From Thiobacillus denitrificans (lineage in GTDB: Bacteria > Pseudomonadota > Gammaproteobacteria > Burkholderiales > Thiobacillaceae): a stretch of 64,000 nucleotides of DNA. Location of the stretch: assembly GCF_001530125.1 (NCBI RefSeq), contig NZ_LDUG01000002.1, positions 62,001-126,000 on the forward strand, in the 5' to 3' direction. Positions 43,535 through 52,587 of the stretch are shown one piece after another. Numbering within the stretch: the first letter of the stretch is position 1; each line of letters opens with the position of its first letter. Made by a program: the position numbers and the translations under genes. The notes beneath the pieces are model-generated. The model made no database searches, had not been told where the DNA came from, and saw nothing but the letters and a program-made list of their open reading frames with translations.

Positions 43535-44488
43535 ATGGAATTCGACCTCATCGCCCGCCACTTCACCCGCGCCACCCCCGGCGCGGTGCTGGGCGTGGGC
43601 GACGACTGCGCGCTGCTGGCGCCCACACCGGGCATGCAACTGGCGGTGTCGTCCGACATGCTGCTCGAAGGCCGCCATTTTTCGCCGCAAGACAGCCCCG
43701 CCGGCATCGGCCACAAGTCGCTGGCGGTGAACCTGTCCGATCTCGCCGCGATGGGGGCGACGCCGCGCTGGGCGACGCTGTCGATCGCGCTGCCGGAAGC
43801 GGACGATGCCTGGCTTACCGCCTTCGCGCGCGGCTTTTTTCGCATGGCCGATATGCACGGCATCGAGCTGGTCGGCGGCGACACCACGCGCGGCGCTTTG
43901 ACGATCAGCATCACGGTGATGGGCGAGGTGCCGCCGGGCCAGGCGCTGCGGCGCGACGGCGCAAAGGCCGGCGACGACGTCTGGGTCTCCGGCGTGATCG
44001 GCTCGGCGGCGCTGGCGCTGGCCTATCGGCAGGGCCGCCTGTTCATGGAACAGATCGACGCCGCCCGCGTATTGCCCGCGCTTTACCTGCCGACCCCGCG
44101 GGTCGAACTTGGTATCGCCCTGCGCGGCATTGCGGCCAGCGCGATCGACATTTCAGACGGACTGCTGGGCGATCTCGGGCACATCCTGCAGCGTTCGCAG
44201 GTCGGCGCCATCCTCGAATTCGCCGCACTGCCGACGCTGCCGGTGACGCAGGCCTATCTGCATGAAAAAGTTGCGCGCGACTGCGTGCTGGCGGGCGGCG
44301 ACGACTACGAACTCTGCTTCACCGCACCCGCCAACCGGCGTGATGCGGTGGCCACCGTCGCGCAATCCGCAGGCGTTGCAGTGACGCGCATCGGCCGCAT
44401 CACCGCCGAACCCGAGCTGACGGTGATCGGCACCGACGGCCAGCCCTTGCCCTTCGACCACACCGGCTATGACCACTTTGCAGCCTGA
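43535..44488 (+). CDS. thiL: Thiamine-monophosphate kinase
   Basis: 317 aa. GVGDDCALLAPTPGMQLAVS, DMLLEGRHF, and LVGGDTTRG followed by SISDGLLGDLGHIL-like DISDGLLGDLGHILQRSQ are the Mg/ATP and substrate loops. Phosphorylates TMP to TPP. The start is fixed by family alignment, but no Shine-Dalgarno exists: CCCCAA directly precedes the ATG, following the heptamer array. Overlaps pgpA by 20 bases. Confidence 0.96.
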   Translation: MEFDLIARHFTRATPGAVLGVGDDCALLAPTPGMQLAVSSDMLLEGRHFSPQDSPAGIGHKSLAVNLSDLAAMGATPRWATLSIALPEADDAWLTAFARGFFRMADMHGIELVGGDTTRGALTISITVMGEVPPGQALRRDGAKAGDDVWVSGVIGSAALALAYRQGRLFMEQIDAARVLPALYLPTPRVELGIALRGIAASAIDISDGLLGDLGHILQRSQVGAILEFAALPTLPVTQAYLHEKVARDCVLAGGDDYELCFTAPANRRDAVATVAQSAGVAVTRIGRITAEPELTVIGTDGQPLPFDHTGYDHFAA

Positions 44489-44975
44489 CTTCAAATTCTT
44501 GTTCGCGCATCCGGCGCACCTGATCGCGTTCGGCTTCGGCAGCGGGCTTGCGCCGAAGGCGCCCGGCACTGTCGGCACCCTGCTCGGGCTGCCGCTGTAC
44601 TGGCTGATCGTCGCCGTCGCACCTGACCTGCCTAACCAGATCATTCTGCTGATTGCCGCCTTCCTGCTCGGCGTCTGGGCCTGCGGCCGCACCGGCCGCG
44701 CGCTCGGCGTCGCCGACCACGGCGGCATGGTGTGGGACGAAATCGTCGCCTTCGCGCTCGTTCTCATGTTTACACCGGCGCTGCTGTTCACCCCGGTCGG
44801 CTGGCTATGGCTTGCGCTGGCATTTGCGCTATTCCGCCTGTTCGATATCCTGAAACCATGGCCGATCCGGCTCGCCGACACCCGCCTGAAAAATGGCTTC
44901 GGCGTCATGTTCGACGACCTGCTGGCGGCACTCTACGCAATCGCCATCATCAAGGGACTGCAATGGCTCGTGTAA
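44469..44975 (+). CDS. pgpA: Phosphatidylglycerophosphatase A
   Basis: 168 aa inner-membrane phosphatase: FGFGSGLAPKAPGTVGTLLG, VWDEIVAFALVLMF and DILKPWPIRLADTRLKNGFG are diagnostic. Dephosphorylates phosphatidylglycerol phosphate. Overlaps both thiL and pncC, so translation is coupled. Confidence 0.96.
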   Translation: MTTLQPDFKFLFAHPAHLIAFGFGSGLAPKAPGTVGTLLGLPLYWLIVAVAPDLPNQIILLIAAFLLGVWACGRTGRALGVADHGGMVWDEIVAFALVLMFTPALLFTPVGWLWLALAFALFRLFDILKPWPIRLADTRLKNGFGVMFDDLLAALYAIAIIKGLQWLV

Positions 44976-45460
44976 GCGACGAAGAACTGCACCAACTCGC
45001 TGCCGAACTCGGCGAGAAGTTGCGTGCGCGCGGCTGGATGCTCGCCACCGCCGAATCGTGCACCGGTGGCTGGGTCGGGCAACTGCTCACCTCGCTGCCT
45101 GGCAGTTCGCATTGGTACGAACGCGGCTTCATCACCTATGCCAACGCCGCCAAGATCGAGATGCTCGGCGTGCCGGCAGCGATTCTGGACGCCCACGGCG
45201 CCGTCTCCGAAGAAACCGCCTGCGCGATGGCGGCCGGCGCGCTGGCGCACAGTCACGCCCAGGCCACGCTCGCCATTTCCGGCATCGCCGGCCCCGGCGG
45301 CGGCACCCGGCAAAAGCCCGTCGGCCTGGTCTGCTACGGCTGGGCGCTGGCGGACGGCACGCTCATGTCGTCCACCTGCCGCCTCGACGGTGACCGCGAG
45401 GAAATCCGCTCGCGCGCAGTGGCCGCGGCCATACGCGGGTTGATCGACCTGATCAGGTAG
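44963..45460 (+). CDS. pncC: Nicotinamide-nucleotide amidase (CinA C-terminal domain)
   Basis: 165 aa. LATAESCTGGWVGQLLTSLP, GAVSEETACAMAAGAL, and ISGIAGPGGGTRQKPVGLV with the catalytic Ser-Lys. Deamidates NMN to nicotinic acid mononucleotide, a NAD salvage step. ATG 44963 lies inside the end of pgpA (13-base overlap). The CinA N-terminal domain is absent, typical of proteobacteria. Last gene of the rib/thi run; dispersed repeats follow. Confidence 0.95.
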   Translation: MARVSDEELHQLAAELGEKLRARGWMLATAESCTGGWVGQLLTSLPGSSHWYERGFITYANAAKIEMLGVPAAILDAHGAVSEETACAMAAGALAHSHAQATLAISGIAGPGGGTRQKPVGLVCYGWALADGTLMSSTCRLDGDREEIRSRAVAAAIRGLIDLIR

Positions 45461-45469
45461 ATATCACCT

Positions 45470-45640
45470 GTAGGCGGGGCGCCCTCGCCCCGATTTTTCG
45501 CACCGTACATTCCTTACGGCTTCGGGCCGAGGCGGTTCTCCTACAGCCCCCCGCGGATCTGTGGGAGCGGCGCCCTCGCCGCGATTTTCGTGCCCATGCA
45601 ATCACCACAGCATCGGGCCGGGGGCGGCCCTCCTACAACA
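45470..45640. repeat. Two tandem GTAGGAG...CTCCTAC dispersed repeats
   Basis: Copy 1 (about 45470-45545) runs from CTGTAGGCGGGGCGCCCTCG to GGCGGTTCTCCTACAG, copy 2 (about 45561-45640) from CTGTGGGAGCGGCGCCCTCG to GGGGGCGGCCCTCCTACA. Each has partially complementary ends. More copies lie at 53793-53995 and 55553-55634 and a fragment near 10094. They separate the convergent pncC and WYL genes. Confidence 0.8.
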
Positions 45641-45644
45641 ACCA

Positions 45645-46535
45645 TCAATAAAACGCCCACGCCGCAAACGGCTCGATCTCGTCGCGGTTCAAAAGCATCA
45701 ATTGGAAGGCGTTCGGATTCAGCGTATGGTCCGGCGTGGTGTCGACGCTCAGTCGCTGCAGCACGTAGCCAAGCAGCGCGCGCCGCACGTTCACCTCGAT
45801 GGTCTCCCCGCTCGCGCCATAGTCCAGCAGCAAGCTTTCGCGCCTCGCCGCATCGAGGCCACGGTGCGGCGCAAGCTTCAGGCCCACTTGCTCGACCCAG
45901 TCGTCGTCATATTGCTCGCCGGATTCGGCCGGCACGTCCAGGCATTGCGCCTCGGTCATGCGCGACAGCACGAAGTCGCGGAAGTCGCAGGTGTCTTCGC
46001 TGTAGGCCCGCACGTGCCAGCGCAGCCCGGTATTGACCAGGGTATGCGGTTCAAGCACGCGCGCCGCGCCGCTCTCGCGCAGGGACAGGGAACGGTAGCT
46101 AACGCGCAGTTTGCGCCGGCCGTGAATCGCGCGGGTGATCTGCGCCAGGGTCTGCTGGCTGGGCAGGCGGGCGGGCAGCGGCAGCGACGCGGCCGGCAGG
46201 CCATAGATCAGATCGTCCCCATACGGCCCATTCGCCACCGCCAGATTGGCCGCGATGATCGGCAGCACCATGGCGGGCGCGAGGTCGGCAAAGACAGCGC
46301 TGAAGCCCTCGCCCGGCACGAAGCCGAACACGCTGTGGTTGTAGAGGAGGTTGCCCGGCGCCAGATCGCTGTAGAGCTTGAGGTCCTTGGTCGCGGCCGG
46401 GTCGGACAGGCCAAAGGCACGGGCGACGTCGCTGCGGGTCACCACCCCGGTGTACCAGGCCATGACCTCGATATATTGCAACCGCTGGCGTGTCGCCCAC
46501 TTCACGTCCAGGCGCATTTTTTCTTTTGAAAACAT
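45645..46535 (-). CDS. WYL-domain transcriptional repressor (BrxR/CapW-like)
   Basis: 296 aa. Winged helix DVKWATRQRLQYIEVMAWYT with RSDVARAFGLSDPAATKDLK, then a WYL core (GRRKLRVSYRSLSLRESGAA, HTLVNTGLRWHVRAYSEDTC) and a WCX-like C-terminal part (RRALLGYVLQRLSVDTTPDH). This order is that of BrxR/CapW repressors that sit next to phage-defence genes and respond to nucleic acid signals. No defence gene is visible here, and the next genes are recA-recX. ATG 46535 preferred over the longer frame to 46601. Confidence 0.85.
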   Translation of the reverse strand: MFSKEKMRLDVKWATRQRLQYIEVMAWYTGVVTRSDVARAFGLSDPAATKDLKLYSDLAPGNLLYNHSVFGFVPGEGFSAVFADLAPAMVLPIIAANLAVANGPYGDDLIYGLPAASLPLPARLPSQQTLAQITRAIHGRRKLRVSYRSLSLRESGAARVLEPHTLVNTGLRWHVRAYSEDTCDFRDFVLSRMTEAQCLDVPAESGEQYDDDWVEQVGLKLAPHRGLDAARRESLLLDYGASGETIEVNVRRALLGYVLQRLSVDTTPDHTLNPNAFQLMLLNRDEIEPFAAWAFY

Positions 46536-46636
46536 ATTCTTCGCTCCAGGCTGGCCGTTGTTGCGAAAATTATAGGGGCGGGGCTGGCTGAATACAAACA
46601 ATTACGTCATACATTTTATGCAGGTGATATTTTTTA

Positions 46637-46665
46637 TTGACATAAACAAATATACAACCTAAAGT
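46637..46665 (+). promoter_or_regulatory. recA promoter candidate
   Basis: TTGACA (46637-46642), 17-base spacing, then TAAAGT (46660-46665), 33 bases before the recA ATG. No CTGT-N8-ACAG LexA box is seen nearby. An inverted TTTATG...CATAAA pair (46615-46620 and 46641-46646) overlaps the -35 and could be an operator, possibly for the divergent WYL repressor. Confidence 0.5.
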
Positions 46666-46697
46666 TCGTCCATCCCAACCCATTCAGGAGACGCACC

Positions 46698-47721
<1,024 letters not shown>

Positions 47722-47738
<17 letters not shown>

Positions 47739-48192
47739 ACCGGGCGACCTGCGTGAGCGCGCCCTGCGCCTGCTGGCGCGGCGCGAGCACAGCCGCGCCG
47801 AACTCGTCCGCAAACTCGAACGCGCAGGTTTTTCACGAGAAGATATCGCCCCCCTGCTCGACGCCTTCGAAACGAAAAACTGGCTCTCCGACCGCCGCTT
47901 CGCCGACAGCTACGTCGCCGACCACCGTGCCCGCGCCGGCAGCGTCAAGCTCGCCTACGACCTGCGCCAGCGCGGCGTCAGCGACAACATCATCGAATCG
48001 GTATTGGGCGACAACCGCGACAGCGAACTCGATCGCGCACGTGAAGTGTGGCAGAAGAAATTCGGAACTGCGCCCGCCGACGCGGCCGAAAAAGCCAGGC
48101 AGATGCGCTTCCTGCAAAGCCGCGGGTTCACGCCCGAGGTGATCCGGCGCACAATCAGTAGCGGGGATGAACGGGCCAGGGATAATGGGTAA
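47722..48192 (+). CDS. recX: RecX, modulator of RecA
   Basis: 156 aa of three-helix repeats: [60 protein letters not shown]. Inhibits RecA filament extension. A GTG start at 47722 overlaps the recA 3' end by 17 bases; an internal GTG at 47753 is a possible alternative. Confidence 0.93.
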
Positions 48193-48198
48193 CGGGGC

Positions 48199-48615
48199 TC
48201 AGTGACCAGCCGCTTTGAATAGTCCTACCCCGGCCGCCCTCGCCGCCTCCATCAATGCCGCATCCTGCGTCGCGATCGGAAGCTGCAAACGCAGGGCAAG
48301 CTCAAGATAGACCGCGTCATAGCTCGTCAAATCATAGCGTAGCGCCAAGGTCAGAATCGCTGCGGGTCCCGGCGTGTCCCGGTCGACCATGATAGGCAAC
48401 GCGGCAACCTGCTCGATGACCTCATGCGCCCCCTGCGCGTCAAGCGCGCCGCGCTTGCATGCCGATCTCAGCACATTGGCAAATTCGAATTGCCACAGGG
48501 CGGGCGCATGCGCCTTCTCATCCATCAAGCGCGAAGCGACCGCCTCCGTGTAATCCGTGGTTTGGTTACCGATAAACCAGCCGCACACCACCGAATTGTC
48601 GACGACAAACGCCAT
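48199..48615 (-). CDS. PIN-domain toxin
   Basis: 138 aa. AFVVDNSVVCGWFIGN (Asp6), LWQFEFANVL (Glu), TSYDAVYLELALRL (Asp) and IATQDAALMEAA (Asp) form the PIN active site. Predicted RNase toxin of a VapC subgroup. Its start overlaps the antitoxin stop by one base. Second PIN module in the window, sequence unlike the one at 14086. Confidence 0.93.
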   Translation of the reverse strand: MAFVVDNSVVCGWFIGNQTTDYTEAVASRLMDEKAHAPALWQFEFANVLRSACKRGALDAQGAHEVIEQVAALPIMVDRDTPGPAAILTLALRYDLTSYDAVYLELALRLQLPIATQDAALMEAARAAGVGLFKAAGH

Positions 48616-48869
48616 TAGTCCAGCCCATCGCGAGCAATCGCCTTCAAGTCGCCTTCGAGCGCCAGCCCGTTGCGTATGCGGCGCAACCGCTCCAGCGCCG
48701 AGGCAACACGCTGACGCTGGCCTGCCTCATCGGTCACGAGAGCTGCCTCGGCCACCAGCCTCGCAACAGGCACCCCCCGACGCGTAATCGTGACCTGATC
48801 CCCGCGTTCAACAGCGGCGATTAATTCCGAAAATCGGTTTTTTGCTTCATATACCGGAATGGCCTTCAT
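48615..48869 (-). CDS. Phd/YefM-type antitoxin
   Basis: 84 aa. MKAIPVYEAKNRFSELIAAV, then VTITRRGVPVARLV, the Phd/YefM DNA-binding fold. The C-terminal half (LERLRRIRNGLALEGDLKAI) should bind the PIN toxin. A palindrome just upstream (48881-48896) is the likely operator. Confidence 0.93.
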   Translation of the reverse strand: MKAIPVYEAKNRFSELIAAVERGDQVTITRRGVPVARLVAEAALVTDEAGQRQRVASALERLRRIRNGLALEGDLKAIARDGLD

Positions 48870-48880
48870 GGCTAGCTCAT

Positions 48881-48896
48881 TATCTTAATATAGATA
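48881..48896. promoter_or_regulatory. Operator-like palindrome of the PIN/Phd module
   Basis: TATCT-TAATAT-AGATA lies 11 bases before the antitoxin ATG, in an AT-rich stretch that also looks like a -10. A typical place for antitoxin autorepression. Confidence 0.5.
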
Positions 48897-49046
48897 GCCT
48901 TATTATTCACGCACGTGGATACATGTCAAGGAAGGAGTGCGCCAAATCACATTCCACCATTGCATGAACAATTCGGAAACAAACGGAGTCTAGTCCCAAA
49001 CGGCAAACGGGGTCTATTATCCGAGATTGTCCATTAGATAAAACTG

Positions 49047-49172
49047 CGTCATTCCGGCGGAGGCCGGAATCCAGCGGATTAAAACTCTCCCGCGCAAGCG
49101 GGACAACATCACGGTTTTGTCCGCTTTGCGGGTTTTTTTTCGTACTGGATTCCGGCCTCCGCCGGAATGACG
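49047..49172. repeat. Perfect 28-bp inverted repeat, CGTCATTCCGGCGGAGGCCG type
   Basis: Left arm 49047-49074 and right arm 49145-49172 are exact complements. The core between them contains GGACAACATCACGGTTTTGT and other partial complementarity. This is a well-known dispersed proteobacterial repeat type. The surrounding 48900-49240 has no gene. Confidence 0.9.
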
Positions 49173-49247
49173 GGCTAATGGATTATTTGGGATCATACAA
49201 ACTGCCAAAGAAATGGCACGCCAGTTGATCGAACATCTGCCTATCCG

Positions 49248-49275
49248 GTTTGTTGCCAAAACCAATTCCCTGTAG
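49248..49275. repeat. Single end of the 57.6-kb MITE-like element
   Basis: TGCCTATCCGGTTTGTTGCC followed by AAAACCAAT matches the terminal inverted repeat (and several further bases) of the element at 57573-57746, but no second end is found nearby. It directly precedes the IS110 relic. Suggests a truncated copy. Confidence 0.7.
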
Positions 49276-49290
49276 ATACCGTCTTGCCAG

Positions 49291-49384
49291 TCAAGCCGGA
49301 TTTGCAACATTTTGTCGGTACATTTGTTGATGTTTAAGAACGCCGAAGCACAGATGCACCAACTTGCGCATGGTTGCGCCGATA
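49291..49384 (-). pseudogene. IS110-family transposase C-terminal relic
   Basis: Minus-strand translation IGATMRKLVHLCFGVLKHQQ then MYRQNVANPA and TGA. The A-x-MRKL-x-HL-x-(F/Y)GVLK motif is the characteristic C-terminus of IS110/IS902 transposases. Upstream of 49384 the similarity ends, so only about 30 codons remain. No other IS110 part is recognised. Confidence 0.75.
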
Positions 49385-49463
49385 GGTTAGTTTACCTGTG
49401 CCAGATTTTCTGCGGGGTGCAAATAATCGTGTCTGACCCCATTTTTCGCAACCCTTATCAAAC

Positions 49464-49492
49464 ACAAAGCCCCAAGCTTGTGGGGGCTTTGT
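49464..49492. terminator. Hairpin downstream of the porin gene (distal)
   Basis: ACAAAGCCCC (49464-49473) pairs with GGGGCTTTGT (49483-49492). It lies between the transposon debris and the porin. Confidence 0.65.
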
Positions 49493-49502
49493 CAGCAGAC
49501 TG

Positions 49503-49531
49503 AAACGGGCGCCCGAAGGCGCCCGTTTTTA
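49503..49531 (-). terminator. Porin transcript terminator
   Basis: AAACGGGCGCC-CGAA-GGCGCCCGTTT is a perfect 11-bp stem followed by T residues on the plus strand and by weak U-rich sequence on the minus, 32 bases past the porin stop. Confidence 0.8.
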
Positions 49532-49563
49532 GATCACTTGCTCTTAAATCAGCGGATGCCGAA

Positions 49564-50739
49564 TTAGAACTTGTGGATCATGCCCACAGAGATGCCGCGG
49601 GGATCCTGGCCAACAGCTGCTGTGTTAACAGCATGGATGCCGGTGCCGCCGCCGCCCAGACTGTAAGCCGCGTCGGAATCATTCTTGACCTGAGTGTACA
49701 GGCCGAACAACTCGGTGCGCTTGGACAGCGCATAGCTTGCGCCGAGGCTGTACTGGCTGGCGCCAGTGTCGTCCGTGCCATCCAGCTCGTTGGCCTTGGT
49801 GTAGGCAGCCTTCAGGGTGATGTTGCCCATCTTGTGTGCGACGCTAGCGTACCAGGCGTCACGGTCGGTGGAGACGCTGGTGTCGCCGCCATCGATCGTG
49901 CCGGTCAGCGCATCGCTATCAAGGTCGGTTTTCTCGTAAGCCAGACCCAGCTTGGTGTTGCCGAAGCTGTAGCCCACGCCTGCACGCCAGCTTTTCTGGT
50001 CGGTTTCAGCGGTGCTAAGAGGGTCCGTCGAGTAGGTGTTGCCGCCTGCGCCAGCAATCACTGTCGCTGCACCAGTCGCAAAGCGGGTCGACTCGTAAGC
50101 CAGGGTCGCGAACAGCGGGCCGTTCTCGTACACGCCGGACAGCGAGTACAGGCGCGGGTCGCGGGTGCTGCCGTTTTCCTGCTGGGCACCGCCCAGGGCG
50201 CGCAGGGTCAGGCCGCCAAGGCTGGGGCTGGTGTACAGCACGGAGTTGGTGGCGCGCACGGAACCGTTGGTGGTCGCGCCGAACAGGCTGCGGTAGTCAG
50301 CCAGGTACTGGCCGCCGCCGAACACGTCGAGCTTGCCGGTCGAGGTCTTGTAGGGGGTGTCCTGGTTACCGAAGGTCAGCGAACCGAGGGTCTTGCTGGA
50401 CAGGCCGCCGAAGCTGTTGCGGCCACCCGCCCAAGTGCCAGGTGCAGCAGTGCCAGCGCCCTGATCGAGGGACACGGCCTGCTCGATCTGCCACACGGCC
50501 GAGAGGCCGCCGCCCAGATCTTCAGCACCCTTGAAGCCGATGTAGGAGGTGTTGCTGGACACGCGGGCGCGGCTTTCGGAATCTTTGCTGGTGAAGTTGT
50601 CACCAGCGTTACCGCTACCACCGTCAACGTAGTCGACGGACACGCCAACGACGCCATAAATGTCAACGTTGGCGGTGGCAGCGAATGCCGGGGCAGCGAA
50701 AGCGGAAACGATCGCTGCTGCAAGAATCTTTTTCATCAT
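49564..50739 (-). CDS. Outer membrane porin (betaproteobacterial trimeric type)
   Basis: 391 aa. Signal peptide MMKKILAAAIVSAFAAPAFA, then beta-strands beginning ATANVDIYGVVGVSVDY, SNTSYIGFKGAEDLGGGLSA and ending GISVGMIHKF with the terminal Phe. The PEFG-like loop 3 is replaced by Gly-rich sequence. General diffusion of small solutes. AAGGAG is well placed for the paired ATG codons (50739/50736). Probably highly expressed: strong terminator and clean ribosome site. Confidence 0.95.
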   Translation of the reverse strand: MMKKILAAAIVSAFAAPAFAATANVDIYGVVGVSVDYVDGGSGNAGDNFTSKDSESRARVSSNTSYIGFKGAEDLGGGLSAVWQIEQAVSLDQGAGTAAPGTWAGGRNSFGGLSSKTLGSLTFGNQDTPYKTSTGKLDVFGGGQYLADYRSLFGATTNGSVRATNSVLYTSPSLGGLTLRALGGAQQENGSTRDPRLYSLSGVYENGPLFATLAYESTRFATGAATVIAGAGGNTYSTDPLSTAETDQKSWRAGVGYSFGNTKLGLAYEKTDLDSDALTGTIDGGDTSVSTDRDAWYASVAHKMGNITLKAAYTKANELDGTDDTGASQYSLGASYALSKRTELFGLYTQVKNDSDAAYSLGGGGTGIHAVNTAAVGQDPRGISVGMIHKF

Positions 50740-50947
50740 CTCTAAATCTCCTTGGATTGGAATAAAGCGGTTCTAACTCTGCAGAACTGTCCTGCACAAT
50801 ATGTGCTTGGGGGACGCAGTCGATTATCCAGACCCGGGCCGGGCGGGCAAGCAAAGCTGTTGTTTTTTCTGCCACGCAGCGATAAAAGTGTTGTTTTGTT
50901 GCACACGCGCAACAGCTATCAGGCAATGGCCGGCCAAGGCGCCGACT

Positions 50948-51241
50948 TTAAGAGGCGTCGAATCCCTGCGGCCATTTTCGCGAAGTGTGGAACACCCGGA
51001 GAATCTCGACCCGCTGTTCCTTGACCCGATAGGGAATGATGTAAGAGGAATGCGGCAATACCCGTTCGCGCGTTCCTGGCACGCGCCCGGGTCGCCCCAT
51101 GTCGGGATGCCGGGTTAGAAGACAGGTGGACTCATCTACTGCTGAAATCAGCGCAGCGGCAGCTTGAGGATTGTCATGTGCAATATGGGCCGCCTCTTCT
51201 TCAAGGTTGCGCAGGGCGCGCCGAAGCCATTTAACCTGCAT
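50948..51241 (-). CDS. ParE/RelE family toxin
   Basis: 97 aa. MQVKWLRRALRNLEEEAAHI, HPDMGRPGRVPGTRERVLPH and SSYIIPYRVKEQRVEILRVF followed by HTSRKWP match ParE-type toxins, which poison gyrase; RelE-type mRNA cleavage cannot be excluded. The start lies 11 bases inside the antitoxin gene. Confidence 0.92.
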   Translation of the reverse strand: MQVKWLRRALRNLEEEAAHIAHDNPQAAAALISAVDESTCLLTRHPDMGRPGRVPGTRERVLPHSSYIIPYRVKEQRVEILRVFHTSRKWPQGFDAS

Positions 51242-51467
51242 ACTTCTTCAGCAAATTCGCAAGGTCGGACGGGCTCGCAAAATCACCCCGGTCGGCTTCC
51301 TGAATTGCCTGTTCGATTTCACCCACCTGCCAAGCTTCCAGGTCAAGATATCGCGCGATGGCTTCTTCCGCCAGATACGATTTGGATCGATGCGTGGCTT
51401 GCGCCAGCTTATCGAGCTTTGCCTTGGTCTCTTCAGGCACGCGTAAAGTAAGAATTGCCGTGGCCAT
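51231..51467 (-). CDS. Ribbon-helix-helix antitoxin (ParD/CopG-like)
   Basis: 78 aa from ATG 51467. TAILTLRVPEETKAKLDKLA is the ribbon and first helix, THRSKSYLAEEAIARYLDLE the second, and the C-terminal tail binds the toxin. ATG chosen because GGAGCAACTAC precedes it. Translation coupled to parE by overlap. Confidence 0.92.
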   Translation of the reverse strand: MATAILTLRVPEETKAKLDKLAQATHRSKSYLAEEAIARYLDLEAWQVGEIEQAIQEADRGDFASPSDLANLLKKYAG

Positions 51468-51590
51468 GTAGTTGCTCCTGTGTGACGATGTATACACTCA
51501 CAGCATAGCACGGCAAAAAAGGGGAAAGAAGCGGTGCGTGCGGGCAAAACCGTGGCAGCGCGACACGCTCAAGGCGGCGCGACTGCAATC

Positions 51591-51766
51591 CTAGCAGCCT
51601 GTCGGACTTGAAGTAAATCGGCTGCAAATCCGCCTGGCCGGTCCATATTTCGCCGCTTTTTTGGGCAATAGGGCAATAGAACGACTATTGCCCTGCAAAA
51701 TCGTCAAAATCTGCCCTCGCCCAGCCGAATTTTCGCTTCGATTCTTCAAGTCCGACAGACTGCTAG
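51591..51766. repeat. MITE-like element with 23-bp terminal inverted repeats
   Basis: CTAGCAGCCTGTCGGACTTG (plus AAG) at 51591-51613 faces CTTCAAGTCCGACAGACTGC (plus TAG) at 51744-51766, 22 of 23 positions complementary. The 130-base interior has no open frame but contains GGGCAATAG / CTATTGCCC. The right end supplies the TAG of the hepT gene. Confidence 0.85.
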
Positions 51767-52251
51767 ATCGGCATCTGAGCCTGCTGCGCACGCTGGCGAA
51801 TCGCCTTGAGCAGATTCAGCAAGGCTGGCGTGACGTGAAGCGCCTGTTGAATGGCCTGCGCAAAAGAGGTCGTTTCCTGGAAATATTCATGCACCAGCCG
51901 GTTGCGCAGCTTGCGCCACGCTAGCCAGTCCAGCGCGTTTTCGAGGATGCCCAGGCGTTCGGCCCGGTTCAGGTTATCCAGCAGCGGGCCGGGAACCTCA
52001 CCCAGCAGCAAAAGCAGGCGCGGAATCAACTTTTCGCCCAGGTGATCCTGCAGACGCCCAAAGCGGGCCGCAAACGCCTCGATGCTGATGGCAAGGCTGG
52101 CGTCCGGTGCAAGTTGATCAAGTTGATCAACCCCCAGGTCCATTTGATTGAGCCCATGCCAGCTTGCTTCGAGCGCACGCGCCTCACGTTCGGCGATTTC
52201 CAGTGCGCGCACGAAAGCCGGCACGTGTTCCGGGAGATAGTTGAGACTCAA
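51763..52251 (-). CDS. HEPN-domain toxin (HepT)
   Basis: 162 aa from a TTG at 52251 that overlaps the mntA stop (TTGA); a longer frame to the ATG at 52293 is also possible. The HEPN RNase motif is RNRLVHEYF (R-x4-H plus Tyr), preceded by LGILENALDWLAWRKL. HepT toxins cut RNA and are silenced by AMP addition to the Tyr by MntA. The TAG stop lies within the end of the 51591-51766 element, so the last codons may be altered. Confidence 0.88.
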   Translation of the reverse strand: MSLNYLPEHVPAFVRALEIAEREARALEASWHGLNQMDLGVDQLDQLAPDASLAISIEAFAARFGRLQDHLGEKLIPRLLLLLGEVPGPLLDNLNRAERLGILENALDWLAWRKLRNRLVHEYFQETTSFAQAIQQALHVTPALLNLLKAIRQRAQQAQMPI

Positions 52252-52547
52252 AGCGGAATCCCGGTTCGCGAGGCTTCCTGAACGATGGGCCAATTCGCGT
52301 TTTCGGGCCCCGCCAGAATTACATCGATTTTCTGCTCGCCCAGCAGTTGCTGCAATCTCGCCTCCAGGCGGGCCGCTTGCCAGGGTGCATCAACCGGCAA
52401 ATGAGGAAGCTCCACCAGCAGATCGAGGTCGCCCCCCTTGCGCCGGTCATCCACACGCGAGCCGAACAGCCGCACCCTTCCCTGCTGGCCAAATATTTGA
52501 TGGACAGCATCAACAATGATCTGTCGTTGCTCAGCGGAAACTCTCAT
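52248..52547 (-). CDS. MNT-domain nucleotidyltransferase antitoxin (MntA)
   Basis: 99 aa. VRLFGSRVDDRRKGGDLDLL carries the G-S-x...D-x-D nucleotidyltransferase motif; the C-terminal part is family-like (QQLLGEQKIDVILAG). Transfers AMP to the HepT Tyr. Minimal-length MNT protein. Fourth toxin-antitoxin module in the window. Confidence 0.93.
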   Translation of the reverse strand: MRVSAEQRQIIVDAVHQIFGQQGRVRLFGSRVDDRRKGGDLDLLVELPHLPVDAPWQAARLEARLQQLLGEQKIDVILAGPENANWPIVQEASRTGIPL

Positions 52548-52587
52548 GGCATTGAGTTTAGCACTTGGGCTACTGGGTATTCCGACT

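Noticed and set aside
45561-45640. Terminator for pncC only
   Set aside because: The hairpin belongs to a repeat family seen in operon gaps as well, so it is listed as a repeat; termination is possible but not specific.
49047-49172. Transposon ends of an intact insertion sequence
   Set aside because: The arms are exact, but the interior is only 70 bases with no open frame; it is a dispersed palindrome.
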